DNA from: Thermopetrobacter sp. TC1
GTDB lineage: Bacteria; Pseudomonadota; Alphaproteobacteria; Rhizobiales; Aestuariivirgaceae
Assembly: GCF_000746275.1 (NCBI RefSeq)
Contig: NZ_KN050830.1
Location: 6,369-50,093 of the forward strand
DNA: 43,725 nt
Direction: 5' to 3'
Part shown: positions 26,601-35,442 of the stretch, in pieces
How the letters are laid out: every line of letters starts with the position of its first letter
How positions within the stretch are numbered: the stretch's first letter is position 1
Program-made: the position numbers and the translations under genes
The notes under the pieces: model-generated
Database searches by the model: none
Seen by the model: only the letters and a program-made list of their open reading frames with translations
Told to the model about the DNA's origin: nothing

Positions 26601-27084
26601 GCGGCGCCTGCTGGAGGCCTTCGACAGGGTGAATGAATATTTCGCCTCGCTGTTTGTGACGCTTTTCGGCGGCGGCAGGGCGCATCTGGAACTGGTGGAG
26701 GATGATGACCCGCTGCTGGCGGGGCTGGAAATCTTCGCGCAGCCGCCGGGCAAGCGCACGCAGACCCTCTCGCTGCTTTCCGGCGGCGAACAGACCTTGA
26801 CGGCGATTGCCCTGATCTTCGCCGTGTTTCTGACCAACCCCTCGCCGATCTGCGTGCTGGACGAGGTGGACGCGCCGCTGGACGAACACAACGTGGAGCG
26901 TTTCTGCAACCTGCTGGATGACATGCTGAAACGGGCGGAAACCGATTTCATCATCATCACCCATCACCCGATCACCATGGCGCGCATGCACAGGCTCTTC
27001 GGCGTGACCATGACCGAACCGGGTGTTTCCCGCCTCGTCTCGGTGGACCTGCAAACGGCCGAATCCTTACGCGAAGCTTCGTAG
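23632..27084 (+). CDS. smc: Chromosome segregation ATPase SMC
   Basis: The 1150-residue condensin ATPase that compacts and segregates the chromosome with ScpA and ScpB. The N-terminal head has Walker [10 protein letters not shown] (31-39). The C-terminal head has the ABC signature LLSGGEQTL and Walker [16 protein letters not shown]. Between them are two long coiled coils rich in Ala, Glu, Arg and Gln, and a hinge around residues 490-620 ([20 protein letters not shown]). The start at 23632 follows AGAAGAAGG and matches the family start [14 protein letters not shown]; the frame opens at 23563. scpA and scpB are not in the window. Confidence 0.98.
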   Translation: MRFRRLRLVGFKSFVEPTELLIEPGLTGIVGPNGCGKSNLLEALRWVMGENSYKNMRASTMEDVIFSGSRTRPARNVAEVTLTLDNSARTAPPPWQESEILEVSRRIERDRGSTYRINGREVRARDVQLLFADASTGARSPALVRQGRIGEIINAKPQARRRILEEAAGITGLHTRRHEAELKLSAAQSNLERLQDIIAQLEAQVAMLKRQARQAERYRTLSREISRLQAAALWHAWQAAAQAVSETEAELQAITRRLAEHARTASALSRKREALQEKLKPLREEEATRGAVLQRLLVERESLQRATQAAERRLKEMEERLDQARQDLIREEEAAEDAEEALKRLEQERTALLAVEDDEQARIAAEKRLKEAQEALRAVEERLQALQKTHADHAARKSALETARQQAQARLERLEQELREVAEKIEGLREEGAQDQALAQAQAAVQEEEKALAQSEESLAAAEEALNKARAEEAEKRQAWNDSRREADALAAEVRALENLLGSDDARGKRLIDMVRVQAGLERAFAAALGEALEAGTDDEADAYWRLLPPLPEGIALPEGVVPLSHHVSGPDVLMRRLSQTGVVQNADTGHALQPALKPGQQLVSPAGDLWRWDGYVSAAEAPTAAARRLAERNRLESLRKAHEEAVARVQAAEEALKAAATAVKTAEETLRAIRKRQAAARQALEAARRRLQQAEREEAERQRKLSALKEAEERLSAQIKEARAQLAQAEDALAALPAMDGIEEDIAALERQREERREAYAQARARFDGLQREAKMRASRLAAIENEKSAWLKRAERARTRSETLRRRMADLRAEMDRLTKRPEEIERKAARLAAAIAEAEEAKKAAGDALAEAEGALRETEQAWREAEREAAAAREEQARLQARLEAAEERRQEVALRIAERMECRPEHLAMKAGLEPETLPDPDEVARLLAEKRDARERLGAVNLRAEDELRAAERELEKLLREREDLEKAIEKLRGGIAALNREGRRRLLEAFDRVNEYFASLFVTLFGGGRAHLELVEDDDPLLAGLEIFAQPPGKRTQTLSLLSGGEQTLTAIALIFAVFLTNPSPICVLDEVDAPLDEHNVERFCNLLDDMLKRAETDFIIITHHPITMARMHRLFGVTMTEPGVSRLVSVDLQTAESLREAS

Positions 27085-27115
27085 GGGATGCTCCGGTCAT
27101 ATTGATGTGCGTGAG

Positions 27116-27163
27116 GGGGATTCGCCTTCCATTGCAGCGATCACCGCGAACGCAGCGAATCCC
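27116..27163 (+). other. Inverted repeat after smc
   Basis: GGGATTCGC (about 27117-27125) and GCGAATCCC (27155-27163) form a 9-bp stem with a loop of about 29 nt, followed by TTTAAAAAA. It could be a weak smc terminator, but the loop is long. Confidence 0.3.
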
Positions 27164-27166
27164 TTT

Positions 27167-27200
27167 AAAAAACGGGACGGGGAATTCGCTCCCCATCCCG
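27167..27200 (-). terminator. Rho-independent terminator after sodB
   Basis: On the minus strand an 11-bp stem with one mismatch (27200-27190 with 27183-27173) is followed by six Ts (27172-27167). The loop is 6 nt. Confidence 0.85.
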
Positions 27201-27276
27201 TGATTGGTGTTCATTCTCTCATGCGCTTTGGGGCACTGCCGAAGCACAGACGCGCCCGAAAGACCGGGCGCCTGAA

Positions 27277-27882
27277 TTACAGCGCGGCTTCGAGGTTGGC
27301 CTCGGCGAACTCCCAGTTCACCAGATTGTCGAACCACACCTCGAGGAACTTCGGACGCAGGTTGCGATAGTCGATGTAATAGGCGTGCTCCCACACGTCA
27401 CAGGCCAGGATCGGCACCGCCCCGTGCACGAAGGGGTTTTCGGCATTCGGCGTCTTCATGATCTGCAGCTTGCCGTCCTTCAGCGCCAGCCAGGCCCAGC
27501 CGGAACCGAACTGGGTGACGCCGGCGTTGATGAAGTCCTCGCGGAACTTGGCAAAGCCGCCAAGATCGCGGTCGATCATCTCGGCCAGCTTGCCCGGCAG
27601 CTTGTCGCCGCCGCCGTTGGGCTTCATGCCGTTGAAGAAGAACGTGTGGTTGAACACCTGCGCGGCGTTGTTGAACAGGCCGGGGTTCTTGCCGAAGGAT
27701 TCCTTGATGATGGTGATCTCATCGGCATCTTCCAGCCCGGAGCCGGCCAGCAGCTTGTTGGCGTTGGTCACATAGGCGGCGTGATGCTTGTCGTGATGAT
27801 ATTCCAGCGTCTCCGCCGACATGTGCGGCGCCAGCGCGTCATAGGCATAGGGCAGGTCCGGCAGCGTGAATTCGAAGGCCAT
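27277..27882 (-). CDS. sodB: Superoxide dismutase, Fe type
   Basis: A 201-residue cytoplasmic enzyme that converts superoxide to oxygen and peroxide. Metal ligands are visible in ETLEYHHDKHHAAYV, FNHTFFFNGM and the family signature DVWEHAYYIDYRN. The Gln in NNAAQVFNHTFF and the QFGSGWAWL segment favour iron over manganese. ATG 27882 (MAFEFTLPDLPYAYDAL) was chosen because it is the standard start and AGGGAGA lies upstream; the frame opens at 27930. It is monocistronic, with a terminator at 27167. Peroxide from it could feed the rubrerythrin encoded in the same window. Confidence 0.97.
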   Translation of the reverse strand: MAFEFTLPDLPYAYDALAPHMSAETLEYHHDKHHAAYVTNANKLLAGSGLEDADEITIIKESFGKNPGLFNNAAQVFNHTFFFNGMKPNGGGDKLPGKLAEMIDRDLGGFAKFREDFINAGVTQFGSGWAWLALKDGKLQIMKTPNAENPFVHGAVPILACDVWEHAYYIDYRNLRPKFLEVWFDNLVNWEFAEANLEAAL

Positions 27883-28160
27883 CGTGGCGTTCTCCCTTTC
27901 TTGGGTTGTCGTTTGCGTGTTCATGCGCACATCCCGCCGCTTCTCGACATGTCAATGCGCAAAAGCGAGCGGGATCTTTCCCTGGCGCAGGCCCAACCGA
28001 CACGGGCCGCGCCCATGTCCTGAGCGGCGGCCCGGCCGTTGGCCATTCGCGATCTACACTAGAGAGTGCGGCTCTCCTGCGCAACAGCCCGCGCTTCCGC
28101 AGCATGGAAGCCGGTTGCCGCCCCCTGCCGCCCATGTGCGGCCAAAAGGCGGGGTGTCTC

Positions 28161-29351
28161 TCATTTCAGCGGGCAGTCCTTGGCGTAGGGATCCTGATGA
28201 TCCTTAAGCACCGTCTTGACGATGCGGAAGGTAAGATGGCCCTGATCGTCCCTGACCACCTCGCGCAGGTAGAAGTTCTGGATGGGGAAGTGATTGTTGC
28301 CGTAGCGGAAGGGGCCGCGCACCGATTCGAACCTTGCCGCTTTCATGGCGGCGCGGATGGCATCGGTGTTCTCCAGATCCCCCTTCGCTCCTTCCACCCC
28401 GGCGCGGATCAGGTTCATGGCATCATAGGCCTGTGCGGCATAGAAGGAGGGATAGCGCCCGTATTTTTCGCGGAAGGCCTTCACGAAACGGCGGTTGGCC
28501 GGGGGGTTGAGATCCGGGCTCCAGAAATGGGTGGACTGCCCGCCGATGACATCAATGCCCGCCTGCGCCAGCCGCGGCAGAGACAGGGCATCGATGGTGA
28601 ATACGGTATAGAGCTTCAGCTTGTCCTTCAGGCCGGCCTGATTGTACTGGCGGATGAAGGCGATGCCGGCCTTGCCCGGATAGAAGGCGAAAAGCGCATC
28701 GGCCCCGGAAGCGGCCGCCTTGGACAGCTCCGCGGAGAAATCCAGCTGCGCGTCCTTGCCCCAGCGCGTGAAATCCTTGCCCAGCACCTTGCCGCGGAAG
28801 GTGCGCTCCACGCCGGCGACGATGTTCTTGCCCGCCGTGTAGTTGGGCGCGATGATGTACAACGTCTTCACGCCGAGCTGATTGAGCACCTCACCCATGG
28901 CCATGGGCACCTGATCGTTCTGCCAGGAGGCGGAGAAGAAATTCCTGTGGCACAGCTTGCCCGCCAGCGGCGCCGGGCCTGCGTTGGCGGAGATCAGGAA
29001 CTTGCCGGCGTCCAGAACGGGCTTGCGCGCCGCCATCAGCACATGGCTCCAGATGAAGCCGGTGACGAAATCCACATCATCCTGCTTCACCAGCTTCACC
29101 GCCTTCTGCCGGCCGATGTCGGGGCGAAAACCGTCGTCTTCCACGATCAGCCTGACATCGCGCCCGGCCATCTTGCCGCCCATGTGCTCGATCGCCAGCT
29201 TGGCGGCATCCACCATGTCGCGGCCGATGACCGCGGCCGGGGTCGTTAAGGTCGTCACAAAGCCGATCTTGACCTCGGCCGCCATGGCCTTCATCGTGGC
29301 GCACAGCGACAGACCGGCCGCAAACGTAACTGCCAGAGCCTTGCGCAGCAT
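28161..29351 (-). CDS. ABC transporter periplasmic binding protein, branched-chain amino acid type
   Basis: A 396-residue type I periplasmic binding protein (Peripla_BP_6, LivJ-like). The signal peptide is residues 1-24 (MLRKALAVTFAAGLSLCATM, cleavage near AMA). The mature start VKIGFVTTLTTPAAVIG and the motifs KLVKQDDVDFVTGFIWS and YAAQAYDAMNLI are typical of the family. Members bind leucine-type amino acids, amides, urea or aromatic acids; the ligand cannot be read here. No permease or ATPase genes are adjacent, so it is an orphan binding protein. ATG 29351 has GGGAGGG upstream; the frame opens at 29468. It is divergent from the EamA transporter. Confidence 0.92.
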   Translation of the reverse strand: MLRKALAVTFAAGLSLCATMKAMAAEVKIGFVTTLTTPAAVIGRDMVDAAKLAIEHMGGKMAGRDVRLIVEDDGFRPDIGRQKAVKLVKQDDVDFVTGFIWSHVLMAARKPVLDAGKFLISANAGPAPLAGKLCHRNFFSASWQNDQVPMAMGEVLNQLGVKTLYIIAPNYTAGKNIVAGVERTFRGKVLGKDFTRWGKDAQLDFSAELSKAAASGADALFAFYPGKAGIAFIRQYNQAGLKDKLKLYTVFTIDALSLPRLAQAGIDVIGGQSTHFWSPDLNPPANRRFVKAFREKYGRYPSFYAAQAYDAMNLIRAGVEGAKGDLENTDAIRAAMKAARFESVRGPFRYGNNHFPIQNFYLREVVRDDQGHLTFRIVKTVLKDHQDPYAKDCPLK

Positions 29352-29485
29352 CGTTACACACCCTCCCTGATGCTTGGGACCGATTTTTGGCCTGCATACG
29401 GTCTTTGCCGGCTTCGGACAAGGCACTCTTTGGGTGAGCGGGGCGTTTTTCAAGGCGTTTGTCCGCAAAGGAGAGGCGCGATCTC

Positions 29486-30406
29486 ATGAAAGAGAACGAC
29501 GAAACACAGGCGGGGCATCCCTCATCTGTCGGCATTCTCCTCATGACGGTGGCCTTCGTCTTCTTTTCCGTCATGGATGCCACCGCCAAGTTTCTCTCCG
29601 CCACGCTGCCGCCGGCGGTGATCGTGTCCGGGCGCTATGTTTTCGGCGCGCTCGTGATCGCGCTCGCCGGCCTTGTCATCTGGGGCAAGGGATTCTTGCG
29701 CACCGCCAACCTGAAGATGCAGCTTGTGCGCGGCCTGTTCATGGTGCTGGCCACGCTGTTCAATTTCATCGCCGTGAAATACCTGCAACTGGCGCAGACC
29801 TCCTCCCTGCTGTTCTCAACACCGTTGTGGGTCTGTCTGCTCTCGCCTTTGCTGCTTGGCGAACATGTGGGCTGGCGGCGCTGGCTTGCCGTGCTTGCCG
29901 GCTTTCTTGGCGTCCTGCTGGTCTTAAGGCCGGGCACGGATGCCTTTCATCCCGCCATGCTCCTGTCTCTGGCGGCGGCGTTCACGCTGTCTCTCTATCA
30001 GATCTTCACCCGCAAGGTGGGCGCGCATGATGCCGCCATTGCCTCGCTGTTCTGGGGCACGGCGGCCGGCGCCGTCCTTTCGCTGCCCCTGCCGGTCGTC
30101 ACCGGCGCCCTCGCCCTGCCGCAGGGGCCGGAATGGGCCTATCTCATCGGCATGGCCAGCATTGGCTCCATGGGACATTTCCTGCTGGTGCAGGCGCATC
30201 GGCTGGCCGATGCCTCCCTGCTGGCGCCCTTTTCCTACACACAGCTGTTCTGGATGATCCTCATCGGCTGGCTGTGGTTTGGCGACGTGCCGGATCTGCT
30301 CACCGTTCTCGGCGCGCTCATGGTTGCCGGCGCCGGGCTGTTCGTGTTTCATCGCGAGCGGGTGATGGCGCGGCGTCTGGCCATGAAGAAAGCGGCCGCA
30401 TCCTGA
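29486..30406 (+). CDS. EamA/DMT-family transporter
   Basis: A 306-residue inner-membrane protein with ten predicted helices in two EamA repeats. The first helix is GILLMTVAFVFFSVMDATAK, and the repeat signature appears in SSLLFSTPLWVCLLSPLLL and in LLAPFSYTQLFWMILIGWLWF. Family members export amino acids, metabolites or drugs; the substrate is unknown. The ATG at 29486 was chosen, with GAGAGG upstream; a TTG at 29459 is an alternative. The stop is 17 bp before mutM, so the two may be co-transcribed. Confidence 0.92.
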   Translation: MKENDETQAGHPSSVGILLMTVAFVFFSVMDATAKFLSATLPPAVIVSGRYVFGALVIALAGLVIWGKGFLRTANLKMQLVRGLFMVLATLFNFIAVKYLQLAQTSSLLFSTPLWVCLLSPLLLGEHVGWRRWLAVLAGFLGVLLVLRPGTDAFHPAMLLSLAAAFTLSLYQIFTRKVGAHDAAIASLFWGTAAGAVLSLPLPVVTGALALPQGPEWAYLIGMASIGSMGHFLLVQAHRLADASLLAPFSYTQLFWMILIGWLWFGDVPDLLTVLGALMVAGAGLFVFHRERVMARRLAMKKAAAS

Positions 30407-30423
30407 GCGGAGCGAGAAGAAAC

Positions 30424-31338
30424 ATGCCGGAATTGCCGGAAGTGGAGACGGTGCGGCGCGGGCTGGCACCGCATGTGGAGGGAAAACGCATCGTGCAGGT
30501 GCGCCGCTCGCGCAAGACCCTGCGCCGCCCCTGGCCGCGGGGGCTGAAGGCCGCACTTGAGGGCGCGCGCATCTTCTCGCTGACCCGGCGCGCCAAGTTC
30601 CTGCTCTGGCGGCTGAGCAGCGGCCAGACGCTGATCTCCCATCTGGGCATGAGCGGCCGCTTCACCGTCCTTCCGCCCGAGGGGGCTGCGGCGCAGGCGC
30701 TGGGCGAGTTCTATTTCCAGCCCGCGGCCAGGCGCAAGAAAGGCCCGCATGATCATCTCATCCTCGATCTTCAGGACGGCACCCGCATCATCTATACCGA
30801 TCCGCGCCGCTTCGGCCTGTTTGATCTTATCGCCACCGAACGGGCGCAGGAGCATCCGATGCTGGCGCATCTGGGGCCGGAGCCGCTGGGCAATGCCTTT
30901 TCCGCAACCGGACTTGCCCGCCGTATTGCGGGCCGCATCGCACCGATCAAGACCGTGCTGCTTGATCAGACCGTGGTGGCAGGCCTTGGCAACATCTATG
31001 TCTGCGAGGCCCTGTTTCGCGCGCGCATCTCGCCCTTGTGCCCGGCCGGTGCGCTGGCGCCGGACGGCATGGCCAGACCGGCACTGGAACGCCTCGTTGC
31101 CGCCATTCGCGACGTGCTTACCGAAGCCATTGCCGCCGGCGGCGCCACCTTGCGGGACCATCAAAGGGTGTCGGGCGAAAGCGGCACCTTTCAGCAGCAT
31201 TTTTCCGTCTACGGCCGCGAAGGCGAACCATGCGAACGCTGCGGCCATCCCATTCAGCGCATGGTGCAATCGGGCCGCAGCACCTTCTTCTGCCCCGTCT
31301 GCCAATGCGAGGAGGCCAAGGCCCGGCCCTCGCGATGA
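30424..31338 (+). CDS. mutM: Formamidopyrimidine-DNA glycosylase
   Basis: A DNA repair glycosylase/AP lyase that removes 8-oxoguanine and formamidopyrimidines. The N-terminus MPELPEVETVRRGL supplies the catalytic Pro after Met removal and the Glu at position 3. VVAGLGNIYVCEALFRARI is the helix-two-turn-helix, and the C-terminal zinc finger is CERCGHPIQRMVQ...CPVCQ. The 304-residue length includes short loops relative to E. coli (269). GAGCGAGAAGAAAC precedes the ATG. It fits the oxidative-stress theme of the window. Confidence 0.98.
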   Translation: MPELPEVETVRRGLAPHVEGKRIVQVRRSRKTLRRPWPRGLKAALEGARIFSLTRRAKFLLWRLSSGQTLISHLGMSGRFTVLPPEGAAAQALGEFYFQPAARRKKGPHDHLILDLQDGTRIIYTDPRRFGLFDLIATERAQEHPMLAHLGPEPLGNAFSATGLARRIAGRIAPIKTVLLDQTVVAGLGNIYVCEALFRARISPLCPAGALAPDGMARPALERLVAAIRDVLTEAIAAGGATLRDHQRVSGESGTFQQHFSVYGREGEPCERCGHPIQRMVQSGRSTFFCPVCQCEEAKARPSR

Positions 31339-31533
31339 AATGGCCTCTGTCCATTACGCAATGCAGGGGTGAAAGGAGAAGCGGCCTGCCTTGCTGCATC
31401 GCATCCCTGCAGGCGCAACCCTCGCACAAGGCTGCCTGTTGATGATGACGGCGGCAACGCCCGTCTTTTCAAGCCATCCATAATGGCGTGTTCGGGCATG
31501 CGTGCTGCGTGAAAGGATCATTGGCAGGGGCTC

Positions 31534-33291
31534 ATGGCGAACATCGACGTGCAACAGAACATCGCACGGCTCGGCACCAGCCTGGCGGCGCTGGGCACGC
31601 GCCGCCTGATCATTCTCGGTGTCGTTGGCGCGCTGGTCATGCTGGCCGTGGGCCTCTCCGCCTGGCTGCTCACCCGCCCGCAGTATGAGACCCTCTATAC
31701 CAATCTCTCGCCGCGCGATGTTTCGGCCATTGGCGCGGCCTTGTCCGAGGCGCGCATTGATTTCGACGTCAGCGCCGACGGCCAGACGGTCAAGGTCGCC
31801 TATGGACAGGCGGCGCGCGCCCGCATGCTGCTGGCGGAAAAGGGCCTGCCGCGCTCCGCCCGCGCCGGCTATGAGCTGTTCGACAACATCGGCGCGCTGG
31901 GGCTGACCTCCTTCATGCAGGATGTCACCCTTGTGCGTGCCCTGGAAGGGGAGCTTGCCCGCACCATACAGACCATCAACGGCGTGAAGGCCGCGCGCGT
32001 GCATCTGGTCCTGCCCCGGCGCTACAGCTTCCGCCGCAATTCCGGCAAGGCCTCCGCCTCCGTCCTCATTCGCACCGACGGCAGCTTCTCGCCGGCGTCG
32101 GCCAGCGCCATTCGTCATCTCGTCGCCGGCGCCGTGCCCGGTCTGGCCGTGGAGCGCGTCTCCGTCATGGACACCGACGGCACGCTGCTGGCCAGCGGCG
32201 AGGACAATCTTTCCGCCGCCCCCCGCCGGCTGGTGGATCTGGAGCAGAATCTGGCGCGCATGATCCGCGACAACGTGCGCTCCACCCTCGTGCCCTACAT
32301 CGGCGCCGGAAACTTTCAGGTCTCGGTGGCCGCGCGCCTGAACACCGACCGCCGCAAGGTGGATGAGATCACCTACGATCCGGAATCGCGGGTGGAGCGC
32401 TCCGTGCGCGACATCAAGGAGAAGATCTCCTCGGTCAATTCCTCCTCCGCCAAGGCCACCTCCGTGCAGCAGGAAATTCCCCAGGAAGAGACCGGCGCCG
32501 GCGGCGGGCAGAAGAATCAGGAAAAGCGCGACCGCAAGGAACGCATCACCAACTACGAGATCAGCTCCCGCCGCGTGATCACCGAGCATGATGGCTATGA
32601 CATCGACCGCATCAGCCTCGCCGTCATCGTCAACCGCAAGGCGCTGGAAACCGTGCTTGGCCGCAAGCTGACGCCGGAGGATCTCGCCGCCCAGGAGAAG
32701 GAGCTGCGCGCGCTTGTCGCTTCCGCCGCCGGCCTGTCGGAAAAGCGCGGCGATACGCTCAAGATCACCATCACCGATTTCATTCAGTCCTCGCGGCCGC
32801 TTGAGCCCGTGGGCGGCACCGGCTTCACCGTCTGGCTGCTCTCCATGCTGCCGACCATGCTCAACGCCGCCGCCGTCATCATCGCCATTGCGCTCATCAT
32901 GATGCTCGGCGTGCGCCCCGCCCTGCGCATGCTCACCCAGCAGGCCAAACCACCGGCGCCGGAGGTGGAGGTGCATGATCAGGCCGGCGAGTTGGCCGAT
33001 CAGGCAGCCCTGCCTGGCAGCGAAGAGGGTGAGGCGGCGGCACAGCTTGCCGCGCCGGCACAGGCGGAGGGCGCCTTGCCCGGGCCGGAACAGGCCACCG
33101 CCACGGCTCAGGAGGGCGCAGGCGACTCGGCGGAGGCGAAGGCGGCGGAACAGGAGGCGCTCGATCCGCTCGCCGAGCTTCTTGACGGCGCCAATGCCCG
33201 CGAGCCGGTGGAGAAGCTGAAGAAGCTCATTGAATACGACGACAGGCAGGCCGCGGCCGTGCTGAAGGAATGGCTGCGGGAGGAGGCGTAA
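31534..33291 (+). CDS. fliF: Flagellar MS-ring protein FliF
   Basis: Forms the MS ring of the flagellar basal body in the inner membrane. Two membrane helices flank the periplasmic part (about residues 25-46 and 430-460). The ring-building motifs YETLYTNLSPRDVSAIGAAL, GYELFDNIGALGLTSFMQDV and VKAARVHLVLPRR are clear. The C-terminal cytoplasmic tail (from about 470) is acidic and Ala-rich and ends in EKLKKLIEYDDRQAAAVLKE, the FliG-binding segment. The length of 585 is normal. It is the first gene of a six-gene block running to 38835. The 195-bp gap upstream shows no gene and no clear promoter. Confidence 0.97.
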   Translation: MANIDVQQNIARLGTSLAALGTRRLIILGVVGALVMLAVGLSAWLLTRPQYETLYTNLSPRDVSAIGAALSEARIDFDVSADGQTVKVAYGQAARARMLLAEKGLPRSARAGYELFDNIGALGLTSFMQDVTLVRALEGELARTIQTINGVKAARVHLVLPRRYSFRRNSGKASASVLIRTDGSFSPASASAIRHLVAGAVPGLAVERVSVMDTDGTLLASGEDNLSAAPRRLVDLEQNLARMIRDNVRSTLVPYIGAGNFQVSVAARLNTDRRKVDEITYDPESRVERSVRDIKEKISSVNSSSAKATSVQQEIPQEETGAGGGQKNQEKRDRKERITNYEISSRRVITEHDGYDIDRISLAVIVNRKALETVLGRKLTPEDLAAQEKELRALVASAAGLSEKRGDTLKITITDFIQSSRPLEPVGGTGFTVWLLSMLPTMLNAAAVIIAIALIMMLGVRPALRMLTQQAKPPAPEVEVHDQAGELADQAALPGSEEGEAAAQLAAPAQAEGALPGPEQATATAQEGAGDSAEAKAAEQEALDPLAELLDGANAREPVEKLKKLIEYDDRQAAAVLKEWLREEA

Positions 33292-33294
33292 GGC

Positions 33295-34074
33295 ATGAGC
33301 GGGCGGCGACCGACACCCCTGGCCCGGCGGCTGGCCGCCTTTGAGCGGCCCCGGCGGCGGCCGCCGCTGGCGGCGCTTTTCAAAGGGGAAGCGGGCGGCG
33401 ACGCAACAGAGGGAAAGAGGGATGATGCACCGGCGTCAGACTCCTCTTCCGTCACTGCTTCTCATGACGCGCACATGCAAGAGCCCGAGGCGGCTTTGGC
33501 AAGGCATGAGGCGGAAACGCCGGGAGAAGGAACATCGCAGCAGGCCCTGATCGCCGCCTTCGCGGAAGGGCGCCGCGCCGGGCTCATGGAGGCGCGGGCG
33601 GGGTTTGAGGCGCAGCTTGCGCGCCTGCGTGCGGAATTCGGCATCCGGCTTGAGGCCGAGCGCCGGGCTGCGCAAGCGGCCCTTGCCGACACTCTGGCGC
33701 GTGATCTGGCCGCGCGCATCGATGCCGGGCTGACCGAGCTGCAGGGAACGCTCTTTTCCGTGCTGGCTGAGGTCCTGCGCCCTGTGCTGGCCGAAGCGGC
33801 GCGCGAACAGGCGCTTGTCCAACTGGCGGCACGGCTTGACCGGCTGTTGCGCGAGGAGGAGGGCATCGAGCTTCGCGTGCGCGGGCCGAAGGCGCTCCTT
33901 CGTGCCCTGAAAGCGCGTTTGAGCGGCCGATTGCCGGATGAGGCCTGCGCCGAGGATGAGACCATGGCCGAGATTGAGGTGATGGTGCACGAAACGGTGA
34001 TCCGCACCGCCATCTCGCAATGGGCGGCGAACTTACGGGAAGCGCCGCCGGCGCCGGATGAAGCGGAAAGGTAA
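33295..34074 (+). CDS. FliH-like flagellar export protein
   Basis: A 259-residue soluble protein with a Pro/Arg-rich N-terminus (about 1-30), a low-complexity segment to about 80, then long Ala/Arg/Glu helices (QALIAAFAEGRRAGLMEARA, then EAERRAAQAALADTLA) and a C-terminal globular part ending in IRTAISQWAANL. This is the layout of FliH, the regulator and stator of the export ATPase FliI. Similarity is weak, and the call rests partly on its place between fliF and motB. It starts 3 bp after the fliF stop. Confidence 0.65.
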   Translation: MSGRRPTPLARRLAAFERPRRRPPLAALFKGEAGGDATEGKRDDAPASDSSSVTASHDAHMQEPEAALARHEAETPGEGTSQQALIAAFAEGRRAGLMEARAGFEAQLARLRAEFGIRLEAERRAAQAALADTLARDLAARIDAGLTELQGTLFSVLAEVLRPVLAEAAREQALVQLAARLDRLLREEEGIELRVRGPKALLRALKARLSGRLPDEACAEDETMAEIEVMVHETVIRTAISQWAANLREAPPAPDEAER

Positions 34075-34080
34075 GGGCCG

Positions 34081-35439
34081 ATGAGCGAACCCCAGATGGA
34101 ACGCCATGGTGATCATGGCGAGATCGTCATCGTCCGCAAGGGCGGCCACTGCGAGGAAGGCCACCACGGCGGCGTGTGGAAGGTGGCCTTTGCCGACTTC
34201 ATGACGGCGATGATGGCCTTTTTTCTGGTCATGTGGCTGATCAACGCCGCCAACGAGGAAACCAAGGTGCAGGTGGCCAGCTATTTCAATCCGGTGAAGC
34301 TTGTCGATACCACGACCAATCCCCGCGGCCTCAAAGAGGATCCCAAGACTTCGAGCGGCGATGTCGAAAACGAGAAGCTGAAGAACGAGGCCAAGGCCAA
34401 GGTCGCCGACAGCGGCAAGATCGACGAACCCAAGCGCCACCAGACGCCAAAGAAGGGGCCGGTTTCCTATTTCACCGGCGGCGACATTCCGGAGAGCGAA
34501 CTGTTCCGGGATCCGGTGCGCACGCTTGATCGCATCGCCGGCGGCGCGCCGGACCTGCTCTCCGGGTCCGCCGAACAGCGCAATCCCGAGACCATTGGCG
34601 CCGAAGGCGGCGATGCCTTCCGCGATCCTTATGCGCCGCGCACCTGGGAGATGCTTGATGATGACCTGCCGCCGGAGGACGCGGCCAGCGCCGAAGGCGG
34701 CCCGAAAAATCCCACCACCCGCCGCACCGCCCCGGCCGCGGCTGAAGACGGGGCGAAGAAGGCAAAGGCCCTGAAGCTGGCTGAAGGGAAAGATAAGGGC
34801 AAGGCCTCTGCCGCGATGCCGGAGAAACACGCAGCAAAAAACGCGCAAGCGAATAACGCGCAGCAAAAAGAGGGGAAGACACACACGGCGCAAAACAAGG
34901 CCGCGCGCCTTACCAGGCCGATGAGCACTGCCGAACTGCAGAAGGCCCATGCCGAACAGGCCGCCCGCATCAAGGACCTGGAAAAGCAGGTGGAGATGCT
35001 GCGCAAGGCGCTGAAAAAGGCACTGGCCGGCAGCGGCGGTCTGGCGCCGGAGGTGACGGTGAAGCGCATCGATGAAGGTGTGCTCATCTCCATCTCCGAC
35101 AAGGCCGGTTTCGGCATGTTTGCCATCGGTTCGGCCAAGCCCCTGCCGCAGACGGTGCGCTTCATGGAAAAGGTGGCGAAGATCCTGCGCACCATGCCGG
35201 GCAAGATCATCGTGCGCGGTCACACCGATGCCCGCCCCTATCGCAGCAAGGGCTATGACAACTGGCGCCTGTCCACCGCGCGCGCCCACATGGCCCGCTA
35301 CATGCTCATCCGCGGCGGCCTGCCGGAGAACCGTTTCGTGCGCGTGGAAGGGCTGGCCGATCGCGAGCCGGCCGTTCCCGACGATCCTTATGATGCCCGC
35401 AACCGCCGCATCGAGATCCTTCTCAAGCGGGAGGAATAA
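34081..35439 (+). CDS. motB: Flagellar motor stator protein MotB
   Basis: The stator subunit that couples ion flow to flagellar rotation with MotA. The single membrane helix is about residues 35-56 (VAFADFMTAMMAFFLVMWLI), with D39 in the position of the essential proton-carrying Asp. A His/Glu-rich stretch (CEEGHHGG) precedes it. After a long charged linker (about 75-300) comes the OmpA-like peptidoglycan-binding domain, with VRGHTDARPYRSKGYDNW and LSTARAHMARYML. The length of 452 is longer than enteric MotB because of the linker, as in Rhizobiales. motA is not in the window. The gene overlaps none of its neighbours but is only 6 bp after the fliH-like gene. Confidence 0.96.
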   Translation: MSEPQMERHGDHGEIVIVRKGGHCEEGHHGGVWKVAFADFMTAMMAFFLVMWLINAANEETKVQVASYFNPVKLVDTTTNPRGLKEDPKTSSGDVENEKLKNEAKAKVADSGKIDEPKRHQTPKKGPVSYFTGGDIPESELFRDPVRTLDRIAGGAPDLLSGSAEQRNPETIGAEGGDAFRDPYAPRTWEMLDDDLPPEDAASAEGGPKNPTTRRTAPAAAEDGAKKAKALKLAEGKDKGKASAAMPEKHAAKNAQANNAQQKEGKTHTAQNKAARLTRPMSTAELQKAHAEQAARIKDLEKQVEMLRKALKKALAGSGGLAPEVTVKRIDEGVLISISDKAGFGMFAIGSAKPLPQTVRFMEKVAKILRTMPGKIIVRGHTDARPYRSKGYDNWRLSTARAHMARYMLIRGGLPENRFVRVEGLADREPAVPDDPYDARNRRIEILLKREE

Positions 35440-35442
35440 GCC

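Noticed and set aside
25444-27054. 536-codon minus-strand open frame
   Set aside because: Antisense to the smc coiled coil and head; composition is a mirror of Ala/Glu codons.
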